From assembly GCF_014069575.1 (NCBI RefSeq), contig NZ_CP059675.1, forward strand, positions 2,318,168 to 2,382,167: DNA of 64,000 bases. Direction: 5' to 3'. The position numbers and the translations under genes were made by a program. The notes under the pieces are model-generated. The model was not told the origin of the DNA. It did not search any database and saw only the letters and a program-made list of their open reading frames with translations. This stretch comes from Schaalia sp. JY-X169. Lineage in GTDB: Bacteria; Actinomycetota; Actinomycetes; Actinomycetales; Actinomycetaceae. Positions 1-8,438 of this stretch are shown one piece after another; within the stretch, counting starts at the first letter, position 1, and each line of letters opens with the position of its first letter.

Positions 1-1
1 G

Positions 2-1942
2 GCCCGTTTCTTCGCGGAGCGCAGGACCGTGGTGCAATCCGAGCAAATTGCCCCCATCATGAAGAACGCCATCATCGCGATCGAAGACCGGCGCTTCTAC
101 ACCCACCACGGCATCGACCCGCACGGTATGGCCCGCGCCCTCGTCAACAACCTCACCAGTGGTGACACCCAAGGCGCATCCACGATCACCCAGCAGTACG
201 TGAAAAACATGCTCCTCGAAAGAGGTCTGCAGGCAGGCGACCAGGACCTCATTGATGAGGCCACAGAGTTCTCAGCGGAACGTAAGTTGCGTGAGGCCCG
301 ATATGCAATCGCTCTAGAAACCAAGCTCACCAAAGATGAAATTCTCACCGGCTATCTGAACCTCGCAACCTTCGGTGTCAACCTCTACGGGGTCGAGGCC
401 GCGTCACGAACATACTTCTCTAAGTCCGCAGCAGATTTGACCCCCGCAGAAGCAGCGCTACTTGCTGGAGCCGTCCAGCAGCCAAGCCTTTTTGACCCCC
501 TTGTGAATCCCGAAGAATCACAGAACCGTCGAAACGTTGTGCTTAGGGAGATGCGTGAAGAAGGCTTCATTTCCCAGGCTGAGTATAACGAGGCCGTTGC
601 AACACCTATCGAGGAGATGCTCAACCCAAGTTACGCTGTCGCGGGTTGCGGTGGTGCCGGCTCTGCCGCATACTTCTGCCGTTTCGCAATCGAAACCTTC
701 CTGGCAGATGAGACCTTTGGAGCAGACCGTGCAGAACGCGAACACCTTCTGAACACAGGCGGACTCACGCTACGAACATCTCTGAGCCGACAGGATCAAG
801 ACGCAGCCGTGGCGGCAGTTAATGGCCGTGTCCCGGTTGGGGATGGCTCCGGCCTGAATGTTGCCCTGTCTTCGGTTGTTCCACAGAATGGTTACATCGT
901 TGCCATGGCACAGAACACGCCCTACGGGCCAGCCACCGAAGCGAACCCTACGGCCACTGAAGTCTCTTTCAATGCAGATTCCGCTCACGGAGGCGGCATG
1001 GGATTCCAGGCTGGTTCAACATTCAAAATGTTCACGCTGGTCCAGTGGTTCTACGAGTCCCGCTCGGCATACGAGGTCGTGGGCGGTCGTGGAAACACAT
1101 TCCCAAATGGTTCTTTCAAATGTGGGGGCCAACCAATCTACACAGAAACTTGGTCCCCTGGTGAAACAAACCAAGGGAAAGCTGGCGCATACAGCGTACT
1201 CGACGCCACCCGACTCTCCGTGAACCAAGCCTTTGGCGACATGGCAACAAAGGTCGACTTCTGCCAAATCTTTGAACGGGCCAAGGCCATGGGGATCACG
1301 GACCCGGAAGGGAACACAGTGCTTACTGTGCCGGGTAATATCATTGGTTCCTCAGAAGTTACCCCCCTTGGACTCACCGCGGCGTACGGTACCCTAGCGA
1401 ACCATGGGACCCTCTGTTCCCCAATGGCCCTCCTTGAAGTGGAGGATCGCGATGGCACCATCCTCAAGACCTACCAGCCGGAGTGTGCCTCCGCCATTGA
1501 CTCAACCGTCGCCAAGCAAGTTACGAACGTCCTCTACAAGGCCTACCAATCCCAGCCGTACCAAATCGGGCGTCCCTACGCGGGCAAGTCGGGCACGACC
1601 GACGAAAACTCGAGTGTGTGGTTCGTTGGCTTCACCCCCCAGCTTTCCACCGCCATTTGGGCCGGAGTGGCAGACAACCCGATGCGGCCTGGCCAAAACC
1701 TTATGATCAATGGCGAGTACTTCGACTATCTTTACGGTGGTCCTTTCCTTGGGCACACTTGGGCCAATTACATGGTGAATGCTCTTGAGGGCCAAGAAGT
1801 TCAAGGCTTTGAAGACGTATTCATTGGGAATAGGCCTGTAGCCCAGCCTGTGCAGCGAGCCAACACCGCGACCGCCCAGCAGGGCGCAGCTACCCAAGAC
1901 GCAGCGACACCTGATACCCCTGAAACCAACACCGGAGGATAG
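2..1942 (+). CDS. Class A penicillin-binding protein (transglycosylase/transpeptidase), 5' end outside window
   Basis: Bifunctional peptidoglycan synthase that polymerises and cross-links cell wall outside the membrane. The reading frame is open from base 2, so the true start and the N-terminal membrane anchor lie before the window; a GTG at 29 is internal. The transglycosylase (GT51) part shows EDRRFY near base 80 and QGASTITQQYVKN near 170. The transpeptidase part shows STFK (1016-1027, catalytic Ser), SVN (1217-1225) and KSGTT (1586-1600). A Gln/Ala/Thr-rich tail ends the protein. The stop is 6 bp before the next gene, a metallophosphoesterase, suggesting co-transcription. A second class A PBP lies at 44121-46496. 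Family assignment is firm; the specific paralogue name is not. Confidence 0.93.
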   Translation, partial: ARFFAERRTVVQSEQIAPIMKNAIIAIEDRRFYTHHGIDPHGMARALVNNLTSGDTQGASTITQQYVKNMLLERGLQAGDQDLIDEATEFSAERKLREARYAIALETKLTKDEILTGYLNLATFGVNLYGVEAASRTYFSKSAADLTPAEAALLAGAVQQPSLFDPLVNPEESQNRRNVVLREMREEGFISQAEYNEAVATPIEEMLNPSYAVAGCGGAGSAAYFCRFAIETFLADETFGADRAEREHLLNTGGLTLRTSLSRQDQDAAVAAVNGRVPVGDGSGLNVALSSVVPQNGYIVAMAQNTPYGPATEANPTATEVSFNADSAHGGGMGFQAGSTFKMFTLVQWFYESRSAYEVVGGRGNTFPNGSFKCGGQPIYTETWSPGETNQGKAGAYSVLDATRLSVNQAFGDMATKVDFCQIFERAKAMGITDPEGNTVLTVPGNIIGSSEVTPLGLTAAYGTLANHGTLCSPMALLEVEDRDGTILKTYQPECASAIDSTVAKQVTNVLYKAYQSQPYQIGRPYAGKSGTTDENSSVWFVGFTPQLSTAIWAGVADNPMRPGQNLMINGEYFDYLYGGPFLGHTWANYMVNALEGQEVQGFEDVFIGNRPVAQPVQRANTATAQQGAATQDAATPDTPETNTGG

Positions 1943-1948
1943 TCCGCC

Positions 1949-2956
1949 ATGCCTCGACCCTCTCTTGAGGAAATTGGTAGTCGACAGTCCCTAATGGGAT
2001 CGCGGTTTGTCGGCTTCATGCGCTGGTCCAGTGGAGCGCTGGCCGGACTAACAGCAGCCGCTGGAGCAGGGGTGGGTCTTGCAGCCCTCGAGGCGCGTTT
2101 CCCAATTGTGCGGCACTTCAACGTTTCAGTGCCAGCCCGTCCCGGGTTGCGCGAAACAACCATTCTGCATATCTCTGATTTGCACATGTTTGAGCGCCAG
2201 GGTTTCATAGTCGATTTTCTTGCACGGGTTGCACGCACTGAGAAATTCGACATGGTGATTTCGACGGGCGACAACCTCGGCTCAGTAGACGGTGTTCCCC
2301 TCCTTTTGGAAGCCTTGGAACCCCTGATGGACAAGCCGGGTGCATTCGTCCTCGGCTCTAATGACTACTACCTACCCCAGGCGAAGCTCTGGACCTCCTA
2401 CCTAATGCCGGGCCATTCGGCGACCAACGCAGCGAACAGGGCGGCGCTCCAACCCGACCTTCCCTGGTTAGAAACAGTCAATGCCATGACCGGGGCGGGC
2501 TGGATCGACCTCACCAATCAAGCTGGCTCCCTGCATGTTCCAATCGAAGACTCACACCAGACAGTTGCGTTGGTCGGAGTCGATGACCCTCACATCAAGC
2601 GTGACCGGCCAACTGCTCCCAACGCGGATTGGTGGGAACCTTCGTCGCTGAGGATCGGCGTTACGCACGCCCCATACCGTCGCGTCCTTGACAACTTCAC
2701 GGGCCTTGACTCCGACCTAATCATGGCCGGGCACACCCACGGCGGTCAGATACGCCTCCCCGTTTACGGAGCGATTGTGACCAATACCGATATTCCACGC
2801 CGTCACAGTCGCGGACTCACCCACTGGACTACATCGACACCACCCGCATCCTCGTCTTTGCACGTCTCCGCGGGTTTGGGGACTTCCCGATACGCTCCCG
2901 TTCGCCTCTTCTGCCGCCCGGAGGTTTCACTTCTTCGGGTTTGTCCAACGGTGTAG
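1949..2956 (+). CDS. Metallophosphoesterase (YkuE-like)
   Basis: Calcineurin-like phosphoesterase of 335 residues. The family's metal ligands are visible in order: HISDLHMF near residue 74, STGDN near 108, GSNDYY near 135, THAPYRR near 238 and GHTHGGQIRLP near 260. A hydrophobic stretch near residues 28-50 before the catalytic domain suggests a membrane anchor, as in YkuE-type proteins, which act at the envelope on an uncertain substrate. It starts 6 bp after the PBP stop, so the two probably form one transcript. In many actinobacteria this kind of gene follows ponA-type genes. The exact substrate cannot be read from sequence. Confidence 0.85.
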   Translation: MPRPSLEEIGSRQSLMGSRFVGFMRWSSGALAGLTAAAGAGVGLAALEARFPIVRHFNVSVPARPGLRETTILHISDLHMFERQGFIVDFLARVARTEKFDMVISTGDNLGSVDGVPLLLEALEPLMDKPGAFVLGSNDYYLPQAKLWTSYLMPGHSATNAANRAALQPDLPWLETVNAMTGAGWIDLTNQAGSLHVPIEDSHQTVALVGVDDPHIKRDRPTAPNADWWEPSSLRIGVTHAPYRRVLDNFTGLDSDLIMAGHTHGGQIRLPVYGAIVTNTDIPRRHSRGLTHWTTSTPPASSSLHVSAGLGTSRYAPVRLFCRPEVSLLRVCPTV

Positions 2957-2979
2957 AGAGCCATATACTTGTGCAGTCG

Positions 2980-3053
<74 letters not shown>

Positions 3054-3061
3054 CCGTGATG

Positions 3062-3096
3062 TGTCGGGACACCACCATTGGTGTCCCGACATTTTT
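3062..3096 (+). terminator. Rho-independent terminator after tRNA-Pro
   Basis: A perfect 13-bp stem (TGTCGGGACACCA with its complement) closes a 4-nt loop CCAT and is followed by five T. It begins 8 nt after the tRNA 3' end and should end the tRNA transcript, perhaps also read-through from the phosphoesterase gene. Confidence 0.9.
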
Positions 3097-3159
3097 GTCT
3101 CCACGTCCTCCGATCCACGGGGGTTCTCGAGGCCGGGTAGAGCAGGATCTCGGCAGTAG

Positions 3160-4050
3160 GTGAGCATGAACAGTACGCAGACAACGACCTCGGCTCCGCA
3201 CGGCGCGCGGGTTCACGCACTGGTTCGTAAAGGATGGCTCACAAACCAGCACGGGGCTTGGGCCATGATGCTGGTCCCCATACTGGTAGGCAGCATCCTG
3301 GGTGGCTTCACATGGCCGCAAGCGCTCCTCACCTTCGCCTGGCTGGCTGCTTTCTTCTTCTTCAGCGCCCTTGGATTGTGGATCAAGGTGAGTGCGAGCG
3401 CCCGGAAGAGAACCGGTGGCAAACCCCTGGACCCGAAGCGTAAAGCCGCCGTTGCCCGTCGACAGGCTCGCTATCGTAGTGCGCTCATCACCTACGCTTC
3501 ATTCGCCGCTGTGGGTGCATTGGGGCTGGTGTTGATTAAGCCGGACCTGGTGGTCTGGGCGCCGGCCCTTGCAGTGTGCTTTGGCGTTGCCGTATGGGAA
3601 ATGTGGAGGGATGCAGACCGTAGTTTCCTTGCGCGCGCCTCGGCTGTCATGGCATCTCAGCTTCTCACTCCTATTGCATTCTCCCTGGGCTCCAACCCGC
3701 ATGACTGGGCTCGCATGTGGCTTGCAACAGCGGTTCTCACGCTCTATTTCGTTGGCACAATCCCCTACGTGAAGACGTTGATACGGGAAAGGGGCAGCAG
3801 GGCTTGGATCCGCGGTTCCATCGCATACCATGGCGTCGTGCTGACCGTTGCGCTCGTCATCGCAAGTTTGGGGATGTTGTCCTGGTGGATTGTTGCCTTG
3901 TGGGCTCTTCTGCTGGTGAGGTCCGTGGCGTTCCCCGCATGGTCGAACAAACTGGGCAAACCCTTGCGTCCCGCGATTGTGGGATTCACGGAGTTCGCTG
4001 TTTCCACAGCGGTCGTCCTCGTCCTCGTCCTTCCTGCAACCCTGTCTTAG
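3160..4050 (+). CDS. YwiC-like integral membrane protein
   Basis: A 296-residue polytopic membrane protein with about eight hydrophobic segments. The N-terminal signature NQHGAWAMMLVPILVG (near residues 28-43) is characteristic of the YwiC-like family, whose function is not established. A basic loop (residues 85-105, KRTGGKPLDPKRK) separates the first segments. I use GTG at 3160; ATG at 3166 in the same frame is an equally good start. The gene is monocistronic, converges on rpiB with a gap of 31 bp, and follows the tRNA terminator. Confidence 0.78.
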   Translation: MSMNSTQTTTSAPHGARVHALVRKGWLTNQHGAWAMMLVPILVGSILGGFTWPQALLTFAWLAAFFFFSALGLWIKVSASARKRTGGKPLDPKRKAAVARRQARYRSALITYASFAAVGALGLVLIKPDLVVWAPALAVCFGVAVWEMWRDADRSFLARASAVMASQLLTPIAFSLGSNPHDWARMWLATAVLTLYFVGTIPYVKTLIRERGSRAWIRGSIAYHGVVLTVALVIASLGMLSWWIVALWALLLVRSVAFPAWSNKLGKPLRPAIVGFTEFAVSTAVVLVLVLPATLS

Positions 4051-4081
4051 GGCGCCCTACAGGCGGGGCTATTCGCGCGAG

Positions 4082-4546
4082 CTACCCTTCGCAGCGAGTC
4101 GCCTCATATTCGGCCATCATGTCGATGCGCTCGATGTGCCGTTCATCGTCTGAGAACGGCGTCTCTAGGAAAATGTCCACCAATCGGGTCGCCTCGTCAA
4201 TGGTGTGTTGACGGGCACCAATGGAAATTACGTTGGCCTTGTTGTGCTCGCGGGAGAGTCTTGCCGTGGATTCATTCCACACCAGAGCGGCCCGAACACC
4301 ATCAACCAGATTCGCCGCCATCTGTTCGCCGTTGCCCGATCCGCCGAGGACGATGCCAAGCGCATTCTCACCATCTTGAACCACCGCTTCACCACAGGCA
4401 ATACACATGGGCGGGTAGGCGTCGAGCGCATCGTAGACGTATGCACCATGGTCCACGACCTCGTAACCACTGTCCTTGAGGTGTTCCACAAGAGCCTCCC
4501 GCAGCTCAAAAGCAGCGTGGTCAGCGGCAATATGTACAGTCTTCAT
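4082..4546 (-). CDS. rpiB: Ribose-5-phosphate isomerase B
   Basis: Interconverts ribose 5-phosphate and ribulose 5-phosphate in the pentose phosphate pathway (cytosol). It has 154 residues, normal for RpiB. Landmarks are HIAADHAAFELRE at the N-terminus, LGGSGNGEQMAAN in the middle and EHNKANVISIGAR. The segment GGSGNGE lacks the Cys of the E. coli enzyme and has Glu, as in the mycobacterial-type RpiB where Glu is the base. The start ATG at 4546 is preceded by GGAGAGGG; an upstream in-frame extension to 4585 is not needed. Confidence 0.93.
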   Translation of the reverse strand: MKTVHIAADHAAFELREALVEHLKDSGYEVVDHGAYVYDALDAYPPMCIACGEAVVQDGENALGIVLGGSGNGEQMAANLVDGVRAALVWNESTARLSREHNKANVISIGARQHTIDEATRLVDIFLETPFSDDERHIERIDMMAEYEATRCEG

Positions 4547-4621
4547 CGCATTTCCCTCTCCATCAGTGTCAACGTGGTCAAGCACGTCCGCCCTGGTTCA
4601 TCCTTGCAGTTCCGACAAACT

Positions 4622-5872
4622 TCAGGAAGCCACTTGTCCCAATGTTGCTTCTAGCGCATCACACAGGAAGTCTATGTCCACCTCCGTTGCACACAGGGGC
4701 GGGCTGATTCGCACAACAGAACCGTGAGCATCCTTCATCAGTACTCTATGTGCCATCATAAGCTCACAGACTTCCCTTCCAGTCACCACGTCTGGGTTGA
4801 AGTCGATTCCCACCCACAGTCCAATCTGGCGGAACCCATCAATCAGACCCGCGTGCTCAACCATCATCCCTTCAAGCCTGTGACGTAGTTGAGCACCGCG
4901 GTCGAGGGCGTTTTGCTGGAACTCCCCCGTCTTGGTGATTTCGATGACCTCGAGGCCGATCGCAGCCGCTATCGGGTTTCCACCAAATGTTGACCCGTGG
5001 GTACCCGGGGTGAAGACTTCGAGGACGCCACGCCGACCCACAACTGCTGACACCGGGTAGACACCCCCACCGAGGGCTTTGCCAAGGGTATAAAGATCAG
5101 GTTGAACACCGAGGAGTTCACAGGCGAAAGTTGCTCCCGTTCGCCCAAAGCCCGACTGGATCTCATCAACGATCATGAGAACGTTGTTGTCGTCGCAGAT
5201 CTTCCGGATGTCGGGTAGGAAGGTTGCGGGTGGGATCACAACGCCTGCTTCGCCTTGAATTGGTTCGGTGAGGACAGCCACTGTGTTCGGTGTGATAGCT
5301 TCCCGGACTGCCTGAGCATCTCCAAATGGAACGGAGATGAATCCCGGTGTGTAGGGGCCATACCCTTCCTTGGCGTCCTCGTCCGTTGAGAAAGAGACGA
5401 TGGTGGATGTGCGTCCGTGGAAGTTGTCGTCCATGACGATGATTTCGGCTTGGTTGTCGCCAACACCCTTAACGGTGTAGCCCCATTTCCTAGCTGCTTT
5501 GATCGCGGTCTCCACCGCCTCTGCGCCACTGTTTGCCGGGAGGACCATGTCCATCCCAGTGAGATCCGCGAGGGCGTTGCAGAAGGCCCCCAAGTTCGCA
5601 CTGTGAAAGGCCCTGGCGATGAGGCCGAGCTTGGCGATCTGCTGTTGCGCCGCGGCGACGATCCGCGGATTCGAATGTCCAAAGTTCACTGCAGAATACC
5701 CTGACAGAGCGTCCAAATACCTCACGCCGTCCACGTCGGTAACCCAGGCTCCATCACCTTCGGCAAGGACAACAGGAAGTGGATGGTAGTTGGTGGTAAC
5801 CGTGTGTCGTTCGGCCTCGATCGCCAGGGTGGTCAGTGGACCGAGGGTGTTCTGCTGCGAATTTTCCGTCAT
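4622..5872 (-). CDS. rocD: Ornithine--oxo-acid aminotransferase
   Basis: PLP enzyme converting ornithine and 2-oxoglutarate to glutamate semialdehyde and glutamate, linking arginine breakdown to proline and glutamate. It has 416 residues. Class III aminotransferase landmarks are LPANSGAEAVETAIKAARKW (cofactor phosphate region), DDNFHGRTSTIVSFS, VDEIQSGFGRTG (Asp to the PLP ring) and LGKALGGGVYPVSA (Schiff-base Lys). The ATG at 5872 follows GGAGG at a good distance, so the 56-residue upstream extension, which overlaps the neighbour, is rejected. No arginase or deiminase genes lie nearby. Another class III transaminase is possible but the motifs fit RocD best. Confidence 0.9.
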   Translation of the reverse strand: MTENSQQNTLGPLTTLAIEAERHTVTTNYHPLPVVLAEGDGAWVTDVDGVRYLDALSGYSAVNFGHSNPRIVAAAQQQIAKLGLIARAFHSANLGAFCNALADLTGMDMVLPANSGAEAVETAIKAARKWGYTVKGVGDNQAEIIVMDDNFHGRTSTIVSFSTDEDAKEGYGPYTPGFISVPFGDAQAVREAITPNTVAVLTEPIQGEAGVVIPPATFLPDIRKICDDNNVLMIVDEIQSGFGRTGATFACELLGVQPDLYTLGKALGGGVYPVSAVVGRRGVLEVFTPGTHGSTFGGNPIAAAIGLEVIEITKTGEFQQNALDRGAQLRHRLEGMMVEHAGLIDGFRQIGLWVGIDFNPDVVTGREVCELMMAHRVLMKDAHGSVVRISPPLCATEVDIDFLCDALEATLGQVAS

Positions 5873-5924
5873 TGGACATCCTCCCAAGTTCTCTTCATAG
5901 CAACGTACCGCAAAGGGGGCTGCC

Positions 5925-6329
5925 TCAGACCCCATTTTGTGCTGGTTTCGAGGGGAGGATCGCGCTGAGGAGTCCCCCCACAATGGCGGCCACAATTGCG
6001 GTGATGGTACCGCCCCAAATTGCCCCACCCCACCCGTCAACTACGAGCGGAACTCGGACAATCGATGACCCCCAACCCACGATGAAGAAGACCAGGCCAT
6101 TCGTCACCAGCGCGAAGAGACCTAGCGTGAGGATGTAAAGGGGGAATGCCAGAACGCGGATTACCGGGCGAATCAACCAGTTCACGCCCGTCAGAACAGT
6201 TGCGATCACGAAGAGGTAGAAGAGGGTCGACTGCCATGCCTCACCCTGGCGAAAATCTACGGTCGGGAGGAGCCATGCAGCAACCCAGATGCCCGCCATG
6301 TTACCGAGTGTTGTAGTCAAGAAGCGCAT
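5925..6329 (-). CDS. Phage-holin-like family small membrane protein
   Basis: A 134-residue protein with four hydrophobic segments, beginning MRFLTTTLGNMAGIWVAAWL and containing FPLYILTLGLFALVTNGLVF. This is the widespread bacterial 'phage holin family / 4-TM' membrane family. Despite the name it is a chromosomal protein of unknown function and no phage genes are nearby. Start chosen at the ATG at 6329; an ATG 5 codons upstream (ATG at 6344) is possible. It lies just upstream of rocD in the same direction (52-bp gap). Confidence 0.75.
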   Translation of the reverse strand: MRFLTTTLGNMAGIWVAAWLLPTVDFRQGEAWQSTLFYLFVIATVLTGVNWLIRPVIRVLAFPLYILTLGLFALVTNGLVFFIVGWGSSIVRVPLVVDGWGGAIWGGTITAIVAAIVGGLLSAILPSKPAQNGV

Positions 6330-6377
6330 AGTGGATTCTCCCACGACCAGCGCGGTAACGCGATTCCCACCCCGCCG

Positions 6378-8036
6378 TCATCGCGCTCTTGAGGTGCGGA
6401 AATACAAGGCCTCAGAACTCTCAACATTGCTGAGATCCAGTGAGGTCACCCGCGACTGCGACCACTTAGCAACTTCGCTTGCCATTGGGTTCGTAGCCGC
6501 CTCACTGTCGATCTGTGTCGCCGCCGCTGCATAGGTTCGCAGCGAATGTGCATTGCCCTGTGAAGAACCTGGGAGGGCCCGTGGATCAAAAAGTACCGTC
6601 ACCCTCTCTTTGCCAGCATCCGCGGGAGCCCCGTCAAGCGAAGGAACAATGTCGCTGAGGTTTTCCAGGTTCAGCACCGGAACATCAACGTCCGCCCCAA
6701 CGCCGGCTGTTGGCGCACCAGCCGTCAACACTGAGACGACGTTGTACTTCTCTTTGACCTGTTTGTTCCCCGCCAGGTCAAGCGCTATCGCACCTCCCTG
6801 AGAGTGGCCCACGAACTCGACGGGTTCGCCCGGGCCTATGTCTGCGAGGTGCATTGCTAACTGAACCGCAGCGGTCTGGTCTGAGTTTCTCCCTGCTACC
6901 ACCTCGAGGTTGGACTGCATATCTTGAGGGTTGTTGCTTCCCGGCAGCCACTCTTGCGTTCCGCGCACCACCACGGACCACGAATAGCGTGGCAGGTCGC
7001 TTTGACGCGATCCTCCCCCGCGTCCGTTCACCGCGGCCGAGGGCGGAGGCACAATCCGGTGACGGAGTATCTGCACCTCTCCGACCGAGGGCGACGACCC
7101 AGAGATGGCAATCCGAGCCAGTAGGGCGGAGGCAGTGAGTGGGGTCGCAACCTTTGTATCCGGCACGTACGGCATCATCGGCGACACCTGGCCGCCATCA
7201 CCCAGAGCCGCCGCCAACACGTCCTCCTCGGATCCCCGCTTCAGGACCGCGGAGTCCAACCGTGACCGTGCTCGCACCACGGCGTCCTCGGTGGTCCCCG
7301 CGGGGTGAGACGGAATGGCTACCGGAGCCCCTACTGCCAGGGTTGCGGGAGACCCCCAGACGGCATTGCCTGTCTGGTCAGCGACGACAACTCCACCGCC
7401 CCGGCCGGAAAAGAAATCTCCCAAAGACTTCCACCAGCGGGCGATCGTGACCACGCTTGAGTGAAAGCCAGTAGTAGTTCCCGTGACAGAAAGAAGGTGA
7501 GCTTGCGCCTCAACACCACCGGAGGGAACCGTCCCGTTTACCGGTCCCCCATTTGACTGAAACTGTCCCACCATGGCGGGTAGGGCGCCCAACAGTGCCA
7601 TTCCGGCGCCGAATCGCGCCCCCAACCCCTGGCCAGCCGGAAAGTCACACCCTAACGAAGTCAGAGTGGCACAAGCTGTAGCGTAACCTTCAACGCCCGC
7701 CTCAGCACCGGCGTAGATCAAGGCTGCTTGGCTCAACCACTCGGCGTGACGATCGCTGAGAATAGTGAACTGTTGCAGATCCTGCCGCACCTGCACCAGC
7801 TGGACTTGGGCAACTGCAACCTGCTCCTCCAGTTCCACGCCAAGCGGCGTTGTCACCGCCCCCATGCCGCCATCAGGCCACGCCCCGCCAAGCCCAACTT
7901 GGTGCCCAACCTCCCACAGCACCATCGCCGCGCGCCGAGCCGCCGCAAGCGCATCGGACATCTGCACCGCTGCAGAAATAAGTTCCGAAGTATCCACCTG
8001 CGTCTGCCCGTCGCTGACCCACATCCACTGCTCCAT
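6378..8036 (-). CDS. Alpha/beta-hydrolase (lipase-like) with ESX-substrate-like N-terminal helices
   Basis: A 552-residue protein. The N-terminal ~150 residues are two long Ala-rich helices around LGGAWPDGG, followed by YAGAE, which fits the YxxxD/E export motif of type VII secretion substrates. The middle is low-complexity. The C-terminal ~220 residues carry a lipase-like triad: GHSQGG (nucleophile Ser), NLSDIVPSLDG (Asp) and NAHSLRTY (His). Its start overlaps the stop of the small WXG-like gene (GTG/ATG at 8039/8036), so the two are translationally coupled. The protein is paralogous to the product of 10546-12126, sharing GHSQGG, DIVPSLDG, HSxxTY and an NPxDxxxNL segment. Substrate and secretion are inference. 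Confidence 0.72.
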   Translation of the reverse strand: MEQWMWVSDGQTQVDTSELISAAVQMSDALAAARRAAMVLWEVGHQVGLGGAWPDGGMGAVTTPLGVELEEQVAVAQVQLVQVRQDLQQFTILSDRHAEWLSQAALIYAGAEAGVEGYATACATLTSLGCDFPAGQGLGARFGAGMALLGALPAMVGQFQSNGGPVNGTVPSGGVEAQAHLLSVTGTTTGFHSSVVTIARWWKSLGDFFSGRGGGVVVADQTGNAVWGSPATLAVGAPVAIPSHPAGTTEDAVVRARSRLDSAVLKRGSEEDVLAAALGDGGQVSPMMPYVPDTKVATPLTASALLARIAISGSSPSVGEVQILRHRIVPPPSAAVNGRGGGSRQSDLPRYSWSVVVRGTQEWLPGSNNPQDMQSNLEVVAGRNSDQTAAVQLAMHLADIGPGEPVEFVGHSQGGAIALDLAGNKQVKEKYNVVSVLTAGAPTAGVGADVDVPVLNLENLSDIVPSLDGAPADAGKERVTVLFDPRALPGSSQGNAHSLRTYAAAATQIDSEAATNPMASEVAKWSQSRVTSLDLSNVESSEALYFRTSRAR

Positions 8037-8293
8037 CACCCCACCCCCTGTAAGGCGGCAGTGGCCAGCACCTCAGCCCGCAGCTGCTCGATCATTTCGA
8101 GCCTGACGCGGAGGACATGCAACTGCCTGTACACCTCTGAACCAAGGCCGACAATCTGCGTGAGATTGTCAGCGCAAGCAACAGAGGCACTGCCCTTCCA
8201 CGTCGGACAGTACGTGTGACTCAATGCGGCAAGGGCGTAGTCAACTGACCTTTGCGCCGCCGCTACGGATTCTCCATGAGTTTCTCTAAACAT
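8036..8293 (-). CDS. Small WXG100-like helical protein, partner of the downstream hydrolase
   Basis: An 85-residue all-helical protein. A WKG tripeptide near residue 33 sits between two predicted helices, the helix-WxG-helix plan of ESAT-6/WXG100 proteins. The C-terminal helix is rich in Leu, Arg and Glu. It overlaps the start of the hydrolase gene and is divergent from purB (gap ~145 bp). The frame is open to 8449, but that would overlap purB control sequences; the ATG at 8293 gives the expected family length. The ribosome binding site is weak, so the start is uncertain. Not identified by family name. Confidence 0.6.
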   Translation of the reverse strand: MFRETHGESVAAAQRSVDYALAALSHTYCPTWKGSASVACADNLTQIVGLGSEVYRQLHVLRVRLEMIEQLRAEVLATAALQGVG

Positions 8294-8438
8294 CCCTCGA
8301 AGGTAGACGGCCCCCGGGTTCACGGCATCCGCGTAAACCCACTTCTGTGGAAAACACCGCCTTCGGCGTTCTGGGAAGAATCCGTTGATGTCTATCCTTA
8401 GGGAAGACGTACGCGCCGCCCAAGCCTTTGGAGACACC

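Noticed and set aside
5925..6329. Prophage holin
   Set aside because: Family name only; no lysis or phage structural genes are near and the protein has the common chromosomal four-span form.
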